64,000 nucleotides of DNA from an uncultured Prochlorococcus sp. (GTDB lineage Bacteria > Cyanobacteriota > Cyanobacteriia > PCC-6307 > Cyanobiaceae). Positions 47,100 through 56,104 of the stretch are shown here, in pieces. The translations under genes and the position numbers were made by a program. The notes below the pieces were generated by a model, which saw only the letters and a list, made by a program, of their open reading frames with translations, did no database searches and was not told the DNA's origin. Position 1 is the stretch's first letter. Each line of letters begins with the position of its first letter. The stretch spans positions 102,876-166,875 of the forward strand of contig CACOQT010000001.1 of NCBI GenBank assembly GCA_902629395.1. The letters run 5' to 3'.

Positions 47100-48332
47100 T
47101 TATAAGTATTCCCCTTTGAAAAGGGCTCCTATTAAATAAAGTGACCCTGAAATCACAGGTGGTGGAGATGGCCATCTATTTTGTTTTTTGAGTGTTGATA
47201 AGATATCTTCCACGCAAGGAGCTTCTTTGATTCGGTCTTTATATTCTGGGCATAAACTTAAAATTTGATCTTTAGACCAGCTTTCTTGGCCTGGGACAGG
47301 AACTATCCAGGCTAAATCTTTTTCTTTAATCAGCTTCTGCAAAATGCCTATCATGTCTTTTCTTTTTTGAATCCCTAGTATCCAAATTATTCCACTTTCT
47401 TGATAAATCCATGAATCTCTCTCTATTGATAATTGCTCAGCGGCAAGAGGATTATGTGCACCATCAACAACTATAGGCATTCCTTCCCATTTTATTGTTT
47501 GAAGTCTTCCAGGCCATTTAGCAAGAGATAAGCCTTCTCGAAGTTGTCCTTCAGAAATATTCCATCCAAAATTTTTCAAGGACTCGATAACACCTTTGGC
47601 TACAGCCGCATTTTCTTTTTGTATCGCTCCTGATAGACCTAGTTCCCATTCTGGTGGAAGTGGATCAACCCAATGAATATCTGCTTGTTTCTTCTTAGCA
47701 GTCTCTTCGAAAACTCTTCTTACAATATTGTGTTGAGTAGCTGTGATAACAGTACTCTTCGAAGTAATTACAGCTGCCTTCTCAATAGCTACTTTTTCTA
47801 GACTACTTCCTAAGTATTCACAATGATCAAGCCCAATACCTCCAAATGCAATAATAGGTCTATATTGATGAGCAGTTGTTGCATCAAGTCTACCTCCAAG
47901 CCCTACTTCAAGGACAAGAAGTTCAACTTCCTTTAAAGTAAAATATTTAAGTGCAATTGCAATAACACATTCAAAAGGAGTCAAGTTATATTTTTTTGTA
48001 ATTGGATGAAGAGACAGACTTAATGATTGAAATTCCTCTTTTGATATTGGAGTATTGTTGATACATATTCTCTCGACCCAATCAACTAAATGGGGCGAAG
48101 TGGTAACTCCAGTTTTGATATTTACTAGACTAAGAACACTATTAATAAAGGCCGCAATAGAACCTTTCCCATTTGTTCCTGCTATCTGAATAGCAGGTAT
48201 TTTTTTACAGGGATCTCCCATGGCATTGATTGCAAGTGTCATACGATCTATGCCTAGGTTCATATCTCTATATTCATTGCTCTTACTTTCAAAAATTGAA
48301 TTAGATTTTGTTATGAAAGTTTCATTAGACAT
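47100..48332 (-). CDS. folC: Bifunctional folylpolyglutamate/dihydrofolate synthase
   Basis: Adds glutamate to folates. 410 residues, Mur ligase fold: the P-loop AGTNGKGSIAAFI, GLGGRLDATTA, FGGIGLDHCEYLG and VDGAHNPLAAEQL. Its start lies 22 bases inside the 3' end of argD, so the two are translationally linked. Confidence 0.95.
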   Translation of the reverse strand: MSNETFITKSNSIFESKSNEYRDMNLGIDRMTLAINAMGDPCKKIPAIQIAGTNGKGSIAAFINSVLSLVNIKTGVTTSPHLVDWVERICINNTPISKEEFQSLSLSLHPITKKYNLTPFECVIAIALKYFTLKEVELLVLEVGLGGRLDATTAHQYRPIIAFGGIGLDHCEYLGSSLEKVAIEKAAVITSKSTVITATQHNIVRRVFEETAKKKQADIHWVDPLPPEWELGLSGAIQKENAAVAKGVIESLKNFGWNISEGQLREGLSLAKWPGRLQTIKWEGMPIVVDGAHNPLAAEQLSIERDSWIYQESGIIWILGIQKRKDMIGILQKLIKEKDLAWIVPVPGQESWSKDQILSLCPEYKDRIKEAPCVEDILSTLKKQNRWPSPPPVISGSLYLIGALFKGEYL

Positions 48333-49492
48333 TTGTCAAGTCTCGATAAAAGTTCGTTGATTTCTTTTTTTGTAATAGTTAAAGGAGGGACTATCCTTAA
48401 TACTTTTATACCCGCTGAAACTAGTAGTAGTTTTTCTTCTAAGGCGGATTTGACAATATCAAGAGATGTTATTTTGATATTGTCTTTTATAACGAGACCA
48501 TGAATAAGCCCAACGCCCCGAGTAGAAACAAATATGTCTGAATATTTATTTGAAATTTTAATTAATCCTTCTTTTAATTGAGCACCTCTCTCGGTGACTT
48601 TATCTAGGAGGTCTCTTTTTTGTATTTCTTTCCCAACTGTTAGAGCTGCTCTGCAAGCGAAAGGATTCCCTCCGAAAGTGCTGGCATGATCACCAGGCTG
48701 AAAGATATCAGCCAATTGATTAACCAATAGAGCTCCAATGGCGTGACCTCCACCAAGCCCTTTGGCTAGCGTGAAAACATCCGGTTCAATACCTAGTTGT
48801 TCATATCCCCAAAGAGTCCCAGTCCTTCCCATTCCAGTTTGGACTTCGTCAAATATCAATAGAACATTGTTGTGGGTACATTTCTTTCTTATGAGCTCAA
48901 AAAATGATTTTTTTCCAATATTTATTCCCCCCTCGCCTTGTATAGGTTCGATAAATACGGCTGCAATTTGTGGACCTGTTTTTTCTAAATCATCAAATAT
49001 ATTTTCAAAAGATTCACTGTCGTTAAAAGAAAAAAACTGAAACCCCTGAACCATTGGCTCGAAACCTTTGTGGTATTTCGGTTGGCCTGTAGCACTTACA
49101 GCTGCGAGAGTTCTTCCGTGAAAGCTTTCCTTTGAGCAAAGAATGACTGGATTGTCGATATTGCGTTCAATATGCCCATATTTTCTCGCCAATTTAATAG
49201 CAGCTTCGTTTGCTTCAGCACCGCTATTGCAAAAAAATACACTCTTGGCAAAACTTTTTGAGGTTAACCATTGAGCGAGTTCTTCTTGTTCTGGGATCTC
49301 GTAAAGGTTTGATACATGTTGAAGTCTTTTTAATTGTTTTGATAAAGATTTGATTAATGCTTTATCGCTGTGGCCTAGTGAACAAGTTGCAATGCCTGCA
49401 ACAGCATCAAGGTATTTGCGGCCTTTTCTGTCCCATACCCATGAACCTTTACCCCTAACGAGGTTTAAGGGAAAACGATTGTAAGTTTTCAT
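48311..49492 (-). CDS. argD: Acetylornithine aminotransferase, starting 8 nt after tRNA-Leu
   Basis: PLP enzyme of arginine synthesis. 393 residues. NRFPLNLVRGKGSWVWDRKG opens the conserved region; the PLP lysine is in TLAKGLGGGHAIGA and LIFDEVQTGMGRTG binds the cofactor. The frame extends upstream through tRNA-Leu, but homology begins at ATG 49492. That leaves only CTTCATTA (8 bases, no Shine-Dalgarno) between the mature tRNA 3' end and the start codon, so RNase cleavage of the tRNA would leave a nearly leaderless mRNA. Confidence 0.95.
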   Translation of the reverse strand: MKTYNRFPLNLVRGKGSWVWDRKGRKYLDAVAGIATCSLGHSDKALIKSLSKQLKRLQHVSNLYEIPEQEELAQWLTSKSFAKSVFFCNSGAEANEAAIKLARKYGHIERNIDNPVILCSKESFHGRTLAAVSATGQPKYHKGFEPMVQGFQFFSFNDSESFENIFDDLEKTGPQIAAVFIEPIQGEGGINIGKKSFFELIRKKCTHNNVLLIFDEVQTGMGRTGTLWGYEQLGIEPDVFTLAKGLGGGHAIGALLVNQLADIFQPGDHASTFGGNPFACRAALTVGKEIQKRDLLDKVTERGAQLKEGLIKISNKYSDIFVSTRGVGLIHGLVIKDNIKITSLDIVKSALEEKLLLVSAGIKVLRIVPPLTITKKEINELLSRLDKCLMKLS

Positions 49493-49500
49493 TAATGAAG

Positions 49501-49582
49501 TGGGAGCGGTCGGACTTGAACCGACAAACCCGAAGGTGCCGCATTTTGAGTGCGGTGCGTCTACCAATTCCACCACGCTCCC
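49501..49582 (-). tRNA. tRNA-Leu (anticodon CAA)
   Basis: 82 bases, class II with a long variable arm. The acceptor GGGAGCG pairs with CGCTCCC and A73 is the discriminator. The anticodon stem CCGCA/TGCGG encloses CTCAAAA, anticodon CAA. T arm GTCGG-TTCAAGT-CCGAC. CCA not encoded. It lies immediately upstream of argD on the same strand. Confidence 0.96.
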
Positions 49583-49621
49583 ATTCTCTTATTTTATGTC
49601 AAAACTAGCAAAAATATTGTA

Positions 49622-50998
49622 TTAAGCCGCATTTTTCTGAGTATCAATATCGTCCTCAATGATTATTTTATTAGAGAAAGAACTGTGAGATGTTGTTTGA
49701 TCAAATTTTCTAGAAATAATGGAACCTACATTAGTTAATTTTTCCTCTAGCTTTTCATAGCCTCTATCTAAGTGTTCAAGGCCCGTGAAAATACTATTTC
49801 CTCTGGCAGCAAGACATGCAAGGATAATTGCAGCAGATGAACGTAAATCTCCTCCCTCTACATTTGAGCCTAAAAGTTCTTTTACTCCTTTTATATAAGC
49901 AGTATTGTTTTCTAGATAAATACAAGCACCCATTTTATTCAGCTGTAAAACGTGTTGCATCCTCCTCTCAAAAACTCTTTCTTTGATTTTGCTTGAACCT
50001 TTAGCGGTGGCCATTAAAGACATAAATGGAGCCTGAAGATCAGTTGGAAAGCCAGGGAATGGACTTGTTGTTATATCTACTCCTGAAATCTCTCTTGGAA
50101 TGATTTTTAGATGATGATTCCCATGTTGAGATATTGAGCAGCCACATTCTTTTAATTTTAAAATAACAGCATTCAAATGATCAGGGATTACTGGACCAAT
50201 AATTAGTGGCGAGCGTGTTATTGCTGCAGCAATTAGAAAAGTTCCTGCTTCTATCCTATCTGGCATAACACAATGAGATGCTCCACTTAAAGATTCAACT
50301 CCAAGGATTGTGATTCTTTTCGTTCCAGCCCCAAAAACCTTTGCTCCCATTGAATTAAGCATTTTTGCGAGATCTTGTATCTCAGGTTCTCTAGCGGGAT
50401 TCGATATTGTTGTTTTGCCTAAAGCTAAGCAGGAAGCCATTAGTATGGTTTCCGTTGCTCCAACGCTGGGATATCTAAGAGTAATATTTGTCCCACGTAA
50501 TCTTTTGTCCTCAGTTAAAACTTGAGCTTTTACAACATCATCTGTAATTTCAACTTCCGCTCCCAAGGCTTTTAGACCGTTGATATGCTCATCAATAGGT
50601 CTGGCTCCAATATTGCAACCACCAGGTAAAGGAATTTTTGCTTCTCCAAGTCTTGCAAGCAATGGGCCAACACAGAAAAAGCTAGCTCGTAAGCTATGAA
50701 CCAATTGATCGGGTAGTTCAACGTTATGAATCGACTCTGAATTGATCTCGATAGAATTATTTGCCTTGGTTAACTTTGCTCCCAAATTGCGAAGAATTTC
50801 AGACATTACCTCAATGTCTGTTAGTTGAGGGACATTTTTAATGAGGATCTTTTTTTTCGTAAGAAGAGACGCAGCCATTAAAGCCAGCGAAGAATTTTTT
50901 GCACCACTAACTTTTAAGATCCCACTGAGCGGACGCCCTCCTATTACCTCCAGATGTGGCGGAATAAGATCCCTTTTAATTCTCGCCACACTACTCAT
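49622..50998 (-). CDS. murA: UDP-N-acetylglucosamine 1-carboxyvinyltransferase MurA
   Basis: First committed step of peptidoglycan synthesis. 458 residues. The active-site cysteine (Cys128) is in [20 protein letters not shown], so the enzyme has the fosfomycin-sensitive Cys rather than Asp. Other EPSP-synthase-fold segments: [28 protein letters not shown] and [14 protein letters not shown]. It precedes tRNA-Leu and argD on the same strand. Confidence 0.97.
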   Translation of the reverse strand: MSSVARIKRDLIPPHLEVIGGRPLSGILKVSGAKNSSLALMAASLLTKKKILIKNVPQLTDIEVMSEILRNLGAKLTKANNSIEINSESIHNVELPDQLVHSLRASFFCVGPLLARLGEAKIPLPGGCNIGARPIDEHINGLKALGAEVEITDDVVKAQVLTEDKRLRGTNITLRYPSVGATETILMASCLALGKTTISNPAREPEIQDLAKMLNSMGAKVFGAGTKRITILGVESLSGASHCVMPDRIEAGTFLIAAAITRSPLIIGPVIPDHLNAVILKLKECGCSISQHGNHHLKIIPREISGVDITTSPFPGFPTDLQAPFMSLMATAKGSSKIKERVFERRMQHVLQLNKMGACIYLENNTAYIKGVKELLGSNVEGGDLRSSAAIILACLAARGNSIFTGLEHLDRGYEKLEEKLTNVGSIISRKFDQTTSHSSFSNKIIIEDDIDTQKNAA

Positions 50999-51263
50999 AT
51001 GGGAGCGAACTGCTTACCCAGCCATAATGCCAAGTGGATTTCAAATAGTCCAGTCAACCTTATTAAAATTGATGGGTTCAAATTAAATATTGATAATGTT
51101 GAAAGTTTGAATAAAATTTTTTAATATCGGTTTCAAGCTGATTTATCAAGAAAATTTTCTTTTTTTAAGGTGTGAAACTCTTCTGTTTTTCAAAAATTTA
51201 ATAATTTGAGGTTAACAAATCAATAATTCATATTCGCCAATAATTTCAAGTAAGAGAAACCCT
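50999..51263. other. Divergent spacer between murA and the RNA methyltransferase
   Basis: 265 AT-rich bases. It includes a perfect 14-base palindrome AAGAAAATTTTCTT at 51148-51161 followed by five more T residues. The last 21 bases (51243-51263) probably belong to the coding region of the next gene, using a non-canonical start. No RNA gene recognised. Confidence 0.45.
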
Positions 51264-52067
51264 TTGGTTAGGAGAATTAGGGGTCTTCAGAAAAAAACTG
51301 GACGTGAAGAGCATTCTTCTCTTTTGCTTGAGGGATCTCATTTGTTAGATGAGGCTTTAAAAACAAATTTTTTGCCAACAGAAGTTTTTGCAACTCCAGA
51401 ATGGTGTTACGCACATGAGGAGGTTTTAGGGAAAATAGCTTCAAGATCTTTATTAACTCTCGTAACTAAAACGGTTTTAGAAGCTTCCTTGTCAACTGTG
51501 ACACCTGACGGTGTCGCTGCGATATTCCCAATGTCTGGCTTACCAAAACCGCGAAAAGCCCCAAAACACATTTTAGCTTTGGATAGGATTCAAGACCCCG
51601 GTAATTTGGGAAATTTATTCCGATCAGCACTTGCGGCTGAATATGAAGTCATTTGGTTATCATCTGGAGCTGATCCCCTAAATCAAAAGGTTTTAAGATC
51701 CTCAGTTGGATCGGTTCTTCATTTACCTTTTGAACGGATTGGAGATTCATCGTCTTCAAGCATTGAAATGCTTGTTTCAAAACTCAATATCGCAATTGAT
51801 AATAATTATCAAGTAGTTGGAACAATTTCGCCTAATAAAATTACTGAAAAAGGAGTGAAACCTTATTGGGAATTAGACTGGGATCTCCCTACTGTATTGG
51901 TTCTTGGGAATGAAGGCTCAGGTGTTCATTCTTCAATTGAAGCTTGTTGTTCAGACTTTGTAACGTTGCCTCACAGCTCATTAGTTGATTCACTAAATGT
52001 GGCATCTGCAGCAGTTCCTCTCTTGTTGGAGCGAAAAAGAGTAAAAATGGTTAAGGGTATTCAATAA
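51264..52067 (+). CDS. SpoU/TrmH-family RNA 2'-O-methyltransferase; conserved N-terminus extends upstream
   Basis: 267 residues from the first canonical start (TTG 51264). The N-terminal substrate-binding domain (LLLEGSHLLDEAL) precedes the SPOUT knot: ALDRIQDPGNLGNLFRSALAAE, VLGNEGSGV and SLNVASAAVPLL. It methylates ribose in rRNA or tRNA; the target is unknown. The family opening (I-S-S-K-R-N-P-L-V-R-R) begins about seven residues earlier, at 51243, where codons ATA ATT precede it but no ATG, GTG or TTG occurs back to the in-frame TAA at 51213. Confidence 0.9.
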   Translation: MVRRIRGLQKKTGREEHSSLLLEGSHLLDEALKTNFLPTEVFATPEWCYAHEEVLGKIASRSLLTLVTKTVLEASLSTVTPDGVAAIFPMSGLPKPRKAPKHILALDRIQDPGNLGNLFRSALAAEYEVIWLSSGADPLNQKVLRSSVGSVLHLPFERIGDSSSSSIEMLVSKLNIAIDNNYQVVGTISPNKITEKGVKPYWELDWDLPTVLVLGNEGSGVHSSIEACCSDFVTLPHSSLVDSLNVASAAVPLLLERKRVKMVKGIQ

Positions 52068-52072
52068 AAACC

Positions 52073-53515
52073 GTGAGTGAAATTTCTTTTGATTTTGATC
52101 TGATTGTTGTCGGAGCAGGATACGGAGGATTTGATGCCGCTAAACATGCCGCAGAATCTGGCTTGAGAGTGGCGATTGTCGAATCAAGAGATATGGGGGG
52201 AACGTGTGTAAACAGAGGCTGTGTCCCCTCTAAAGCATTATTAGCAGCTAGTGGAAAAGTTCGTGAACTCGCAAATGCTCCTCATCTTGCTGAATTTGGG
52301 ATACATTCTGCTCCGGTTAGATTTGAACGGAAAAAAATTGCCGAACATGCAAAAAACTTAGTTGAAGCAATTAGAAAAAATCTAACTAAAACATTGGAAA
52401 GATCGGGAGTTGAGATACTTAGAGGAGAAGGACGTTTAGAAGGAAATCAAAAGGTTGGTTTAAGAGAACCTAATGGAGTTGATAGGATTTTGTCGGCTAG
52501 AGATATTATCTTGGCAACAGGCTCAGACCCTTTTGTTCCTCCAGGAATTGAGATTGATGGACGGACCGTTTTCACAAGTGACGAAGCTATAAATTTAGAA
52601 TGGTTGCCAAGATGGATAGCAATAATTGGTAGTGGCTATATAGGCTTGGAATTCGCCGATATTTATACAGCTTTAGGTTGTGAGGTGACAATGATCGAAG
52701 CTCTTGAGAAAGTAATGCCTACTTTTGATCCTGATATTACGAAAGTTGCCTCTCGGAATCTTATCGATAAAAGAGATATTGAAACTCGAGCTGGAGTGTT
52801 CGCTACAAAAATAAAACCTGGTTGTCCTGTTGAGGTGGAGCTTACAGATGCAAAGAATCGAGAAGTTGTTGAGGAGTTGCAGGTTGACGCTGTTCTCGTT
52901 GCGACAGGCCGAGTACCTTCTACTAAAAATCTAAATCTGGAATCAGTTGGCATCGAGACAACTAGAGGCTTTATTCCAATTGATGATCAGATGAGAGTAT
53001 TGGTGAATGGAAAACCAGTTTCTAATCTATGGGCAGTGGGAGACGTTACGGGTAAGTTGATGTTGGCCCATACTGCTGCAGCTCAAGGGAGTATTGCTGT
53101 AGAAAACATTTTAGGAAAAACAATAGAAATTGATTATAGAAGTATCCCTGCAGCGACTTTTACTCACCCTGAGATAAGTTCCGTCGGATTGTCTGAAGAA
53201 GAGGCAAAAGATCTAGCAAAAAAAGAAGACTTCGAACTTGGAATAGTCAGGAGTTATTTTAAAGCGAACTCTAAGGCTTTGGCTGAATTAGAAAGTGATG
53301 GAATTATGAAGTTGATTTTTAATAAAGACACTGGAGAGGTTCTTGGGGCTCATATTTATGGATTACATGCGGCTGATCTAATACAAGAGGTTTCTAATGC
53401 AATTTCAAGAAGACAAAGGGTGAATGAATTGGCAAAAGAAGTTCATACTCATCCAACATTAAGCGAAGTTGTAGAGGTCGCCTACAAGCAGGCATCTTTA
53501 CAAATCAAAAAATAA
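52073..53515 (+). CDS. lpd: Dihydrolipoamide dehydrogenase (E3)
   Basis: FAD flavoprotein that reoxidises lipoamide in pyruvate dehydrogenase and glycine cleavage complexes. 480 residues. The FAD loop is VVGAGYGGFDAAKHAAESG, the redox disulfide is GGTCVNRGCVPSKALL, the NAD loop is IIGSGYIGLEFA and the C-terminal base is in HTHPTLSEVVE. GTG start, 5 bases after the methyltransferase. pdhA lies further right in the window. Confidence 0.96.
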   Translation: MSEISFDFDLIVVGAGYGGFDAAKHAAESGLRVAIVESRDMGGTCVNRGCVPSKALLAASGKVRELANAPHLAEFGIHSAPVRFERKKIAEHAKNLVEAIRKNLTKTLERSGVEILRGEGRLEGNQKVGLREPNGVDRILSARDIILATGSDPFVPPGIEIDGRTVFTSDEAINLEWLPRWIAIIGSGYIGLEFADIYTALGCEVTMIEALEKVMPTFDPDITKVASRNLIDKRDIETRAGVFATKIKPGCPVEVELTDAKNREVVEELQVDAVLVATGRVPSTKNLNLESVGIETTRGFIPIDDQMRVLVNGKPVSNLWAVGDVTGKLMLAHTAAAQGSIAVENILGKTIEIDYRSIPAATFTHPEISSVGLSEEEAKDLAKKEDFELGIVRSYFKANSKALAELESDGIMKLIFNKDTGEVLGAHIYGLHAADLIQEVSNAISRRQRVNELAKEVHTHPTLSEVVEVAYKQASLQIKK

Positions 53516-53550
53516 TTAAATTAATTCTTATTTTATAGATTATTAAAATC

Positions 53551-54438
53551 ATGGAAATCAGAAGAAGACCACCTAATCCAAGTATAAAAGTAGCTAATTT
53601 AGAGTATGCAATCCCACACCCAGATTCAAAACCAAAAAATATTTTGGAGGAGATTGTTTGGGAAAAACATCTAGAAGTTAAGATTGCAAGGGAAAAAGTT
53701 TCGCTTGAAGATTTAAAGAAAAAGATTAAAGGATTACCCAAGACAAGAAGATTTATTGATGCATTAAAAAATAGTAATTCGAAACCAGCACTAATCTCAG
53801 AAATAAAAAAAGCTAGTCCAAGTAGAGGGGTAATAAGAGAGGATTTTGACGCGAGAAAGATAGGTAAAATTTATCAAGATGGAGGTGCTAACTGTATATC
53901 AGTCTTAACAGATAAAAAGTTTTTTCAAGGTGGGTTTGATGTTTTAGTTGAAGTTAGAAAGGAAGTCAAAATCCCAATACTATGTAAAGATTTTATTCTT
54001 TATCCTTATCAGCTTTACCAAGCAAGAGCTGCTGGTGCTGATGCTGTACTTTTGATAGCTGCAATCCTAAGTGATTCTGATTTAAAGTACTTAGCTAAGG
54101 TCGCTAAACATTTAGAATTGACGATATTAGTAGAGGTCCATGACTCAGAAGAACTTGAAAGAGTATTAGATGTTAATGTATTTAATTTAATAGGAATTAA
54201 TAATAGGAATTTAAAGAGTTTTGAAACTGATCTTGAAGTTACAAAGAAGCTGGCCAATGATTATGCTAACCAAATCAAGGAAAATTGTATTACTTTAGTA
54301 AGCGAATCAGGTTTATTTACTCGTGAGGATTTGGATTTAGTAAAGAGTTATGGGGCTGATGCTGTTTTGGTCGGGGAATCTCTTATGTCACAGAAAGATA
54401 TCCTAGGTGGAGTTAAAAAGTTAATTGGTAAGTCATAA
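53551..54438 (+). CDS. trpC: Indole-3-glycerol phosphate synthase
   Basis: Fourth step of tryptophan synthesis from chorismate. 295 residues: a 50-residue N-terminal extension, then the TIM barrel with [44 protein letters not shown] (shown as one stretch in two halves of the barrel), [11 protein letters not shown] and [13 protein letters not shown]. 36 bases after lpd, same strand. Confidence 0.97.
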   Translation: MEIRRRPPNPSIKVANLEYAIPHPDSKPKNILEEIVWEKHLEVKIAREKVSLEDLKKKIKGLPKTRRFIDALKNSNSKPALISEIKKASPSRGVIREDFDARKIGKIYQDGGANCISVLTDKKFFQGGFDVLVEVRKEVKIPILCKDFILYPYQLYQARAAGADAVLLIAAILSDSDLKYLAKVAKHLELTILVEVHDSEELERVLDVNVFNLIGINNRNLKSFETDLEVTKKLANDYANQIKENCITLVSESGLFTREDLDLVKSYGADAVLVGESLMSQKDILGGVKKLIGKS

Positions 54439-54465
54439 AGTATTAAAAAGATCTATATCAAGCAT

Positions 54466-54849
54466 TTAAATTCTTTTGGTGAAAATTTTATCTACTTTTC
54501 CAATGATTAAATCTAACTCAATTAAACCAAACTCTCTACTGTCAGTGCTTGAAAAGTAGTTGTCTCCCCTTAAATCAAATTTATTTTGATAAATCCTGTG
54601 AATTCTTTTGATTATCAACTTGTTTTTTGTCTTTGGATGAGAGGCCACCACGATATCGCCAATCTCTAAGTCAATATGTTTTGGGTTTAACTTTTTATAT
54701 GTTACTAAGTCTCCTTCTTTAAGAACCCTCTCCATTGAACTACCGACAACACGTAAATGTTGTCGGTAGCCAATTATTAAAGTAAATAAAGTAAATAAAT
54801 CTGGCTTGTGGAAAAGATTTTTATCAGCTTGCTGTAACCCAGTTATCAC
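54466..54849 (-). CDS. sodX: Nickel superoxide dismutase maturation protease
   Basis: S26-type (signal peptidase-like) protease that cleaves pro-SodN to expose its nickel hook. 127 residues. Catalytic serine S38 in RVVGSSMERVL and lysine K81 in LIIKRIHRI; LRGDNYFSSTDSREFG is the family C-terminal box. No membrane anchor, in keeping with SodX. Its start overlaps the sodN 3' end by 26 bases. A perfect 12-bp inverted repeat spans codons 27-37, just before the active-site serine codon. Confidence 0.92.
   Translation of the reverse strand: MITGLQQADKNLFHKPDLFTLFTLIIGYRQHLRVVGSSMERVLKEGDLVTYKKLNPKHIDLEIGDIVVASHPKTKNKLIIKRIHRIYQNKFDLRGDNYFSSTDSREFGLIELDLIIGKVDKIFTKRI
54740..54769. repeat. Perfect 12-bp inverted repeat inside sodX
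   Basis: CTACCGACAACA (54740-54751) and TGTTGTCGGTAG (54758-54769) are exact reverse complements with loop CGTAAA. No U-tract follows on either strand. It would form a stable hairpin in the sodX mRNA, about 80 bases after the start codon. Confidence 0.9.
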
Positions 54850-55294
54850 TTCTACCTTTTGAAGACCAAAACATGGAGTGAATCTTTTGTACGGCAGCTA
54901 ATAATTCTTCTGCCTTGGTTTGATCAATATTTACCTTGCATGCACTACAAAGCTTTGCTGCTTTCCAAAAAGTGTCATGAAGATCTGGATATGTAGATAA
55001 GTGTTCGGGTTTGAAATAATCAGTCCATAGAATTAGCAGCTCTTTTTTCGCTTTTTGTGATTCTTCTTCTTTAATTGCAACGAAGCGAGAAAAAGTGTTG
55101 TTATACGCTGAAATGGAAGCTTGATCGTTACCAGCTGGAGCCAGAGCAATAAGTTTTTTTGTCATAGACAAAACTGCCTCTGCAGCAATTCTTGCAGAAG
55201 CAGGGTCATATACACCGCAAGGTCCGTCACAGTGAGCGTGAACAGACTTTGCTGGAAGCTTGTTAAAAATTGATGTAAGTGTTTCGCTCAACAT
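54824..55294 (-). CDS. sodN: Nickel superoxide dismutase
   Basis: Converts superoxide to peroxide and oxygen using nickel. 156 residues. The nickel hook HCDGPCGVY starts at residue 21; cleavage before His21 would give the mature N-terminus with ligands His1, Cys2 and Cys6. The rest is the four-helix bundle (FWKAAKLCSACKVNIDQTKAEEL). I start at ATG 55294 (MLSETLTSIF); the open frame to 55417 overlaps the FKBP gene and is not used. Having Ni-SOD is typical of marine picocyanobacteria, where it spares iron. Confidence 0.97.
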   Translation of the reverse strand: MLSETLTSIFNKLPAKSVHAHCDGPCGVYDPASARIAAEAVLSMTKKLIALAPAGNDQASISAYNNTFSRFVAIKEEESQKAKKELLILWTDYFKPEHLSTYPDLHDTFWKAAKLCSACKVNIDQTKAEELLAAVQKIHSMFWSSKGRSDNWVTAS

Positions 55295-55328
55295 CTGAAA
55301 ATAAATTGTGAAAATTTTTTTTACATTA

Positions 55329-55352
55329 ATGGCGTTTGTCAACAAACGCCAT
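55329..55352. repeat. Perfect 10-bp inverted repeat upstream of sodN
   Basis: ATGGCGTTTG (55329-55338) and CAAACGCCAT (55343-55352) flank loop TCAA. It ends 34 bases upstream of the sodN ATG and 36 bases past the FKBP gene stop. On the sodN-coding strand no U-tract follows, so it is more likely an operator or mRNA hairpin than a terminator. Confidence 0.75.
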
Positions 55353-55388
55353 AACTTTTTCGTGAGCTTTCTGAATAATTTAAGAAAT

Positions 55389-55988
55389 TCATTTAACACC
55401 CAATAATTCCACTTCAAAAGTTAAAACAGAATTAGGGGGGATTGGACCTATTCCTCTACTGCCATATCCCAATTCTGGTGGAATGACTAATTTTCTTTTA
55501 CCGCCCACTTTCATACCTGCGACTCCTTCATCCCAACCCTTTATCACCATTCCTGCACCTAAAGAAAATTCAAAAGGACCTCTTCCGTAACTGCTATCAA
55601 ACTCTTTTCCGTCTTCAAGAGTACCCTTGTAATTTACTGAGACATTTGTTCCTGGGGTCGCTTCTTGACCATCACCTAACACTAATTCAGTGATTTTTAG
55701 CCCACTTGATGTTACTTGTGATGATCCTATTTTAGCTCCTCCTAGAGGAACATTACTTGTAGTGTTTTTATCTGAAGCCATAGTAAAAAGAGATGGATTA
55801 GGGTCTTCTGGGTCTAATTCAAATGGATTAGTTACAATTTCGCTGGTTTTTGTAGCTTGCCTTACATCGGCTTGGATAGGTTGGTCAATTTGCAAGGCAT
55901 TCGTTGGAGTTGGTGAGATGATTTGGCTGATCAGTGCAATCATCAAACAACTAAGGCAAATAGAAAAGCTAATTAAGATTTCTCTCAC
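55389..55988 (-). CDS. FKBP-type peptidyl-prolyl cis-trans isomerase, exported
   Basis: 199 residues. N-terminal signal or anchor ([21 protein letters not shown]), a low-complexity linker to about 85, then the FKBP domain: [26 protein letters not shown] (in parts), [23 protein letters not shown] and [20 protein letters not shown]. It assists folding in the periplasm or thylakoid lumen. Upstream of sodN on the same strand, 94 bases away. Confidence 0.93.
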   Translation of the reverse strand: MREILISFSICLSCLMIALISQIISPTPTNALQIDQPIQADVRQATKTSEIVTNPFELDPEDPNPSLFTMASDKNTTSNVPLGGAKIGSSQVTSSGLKITELVLGDGQEATPGTNVSVNYKGTLEDGKEFDSSYGRGPFEFSLGAGMVIKGWDEGVAGMKVGGKRKLVIPPELGYGSRGIGPIPPNSVLTFEVELLGVK

Positions 55989-56104
55989 AGCAATATTATG
56001 TAGTCGGGATTATTCTTACAGATTAATAACCAAATTCCAGTTATTCAACAGATTACTCTCAGAGATCAGAAATTTGTCAGTGTATATTTATCTAAATTGG
56101 ATAT

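Noticed and set aside
49493..49576. N-terminal extension of argD
   Set aside because: These codons are the tRNA-Leu gene; argD homology starts at 49492.
55295..55417. N-terminal extension of sodN
   Set aside because: It overlaps the FKBP gene and contains the sodN leader hairpin; normal pro-SodN length is reached from 55294.
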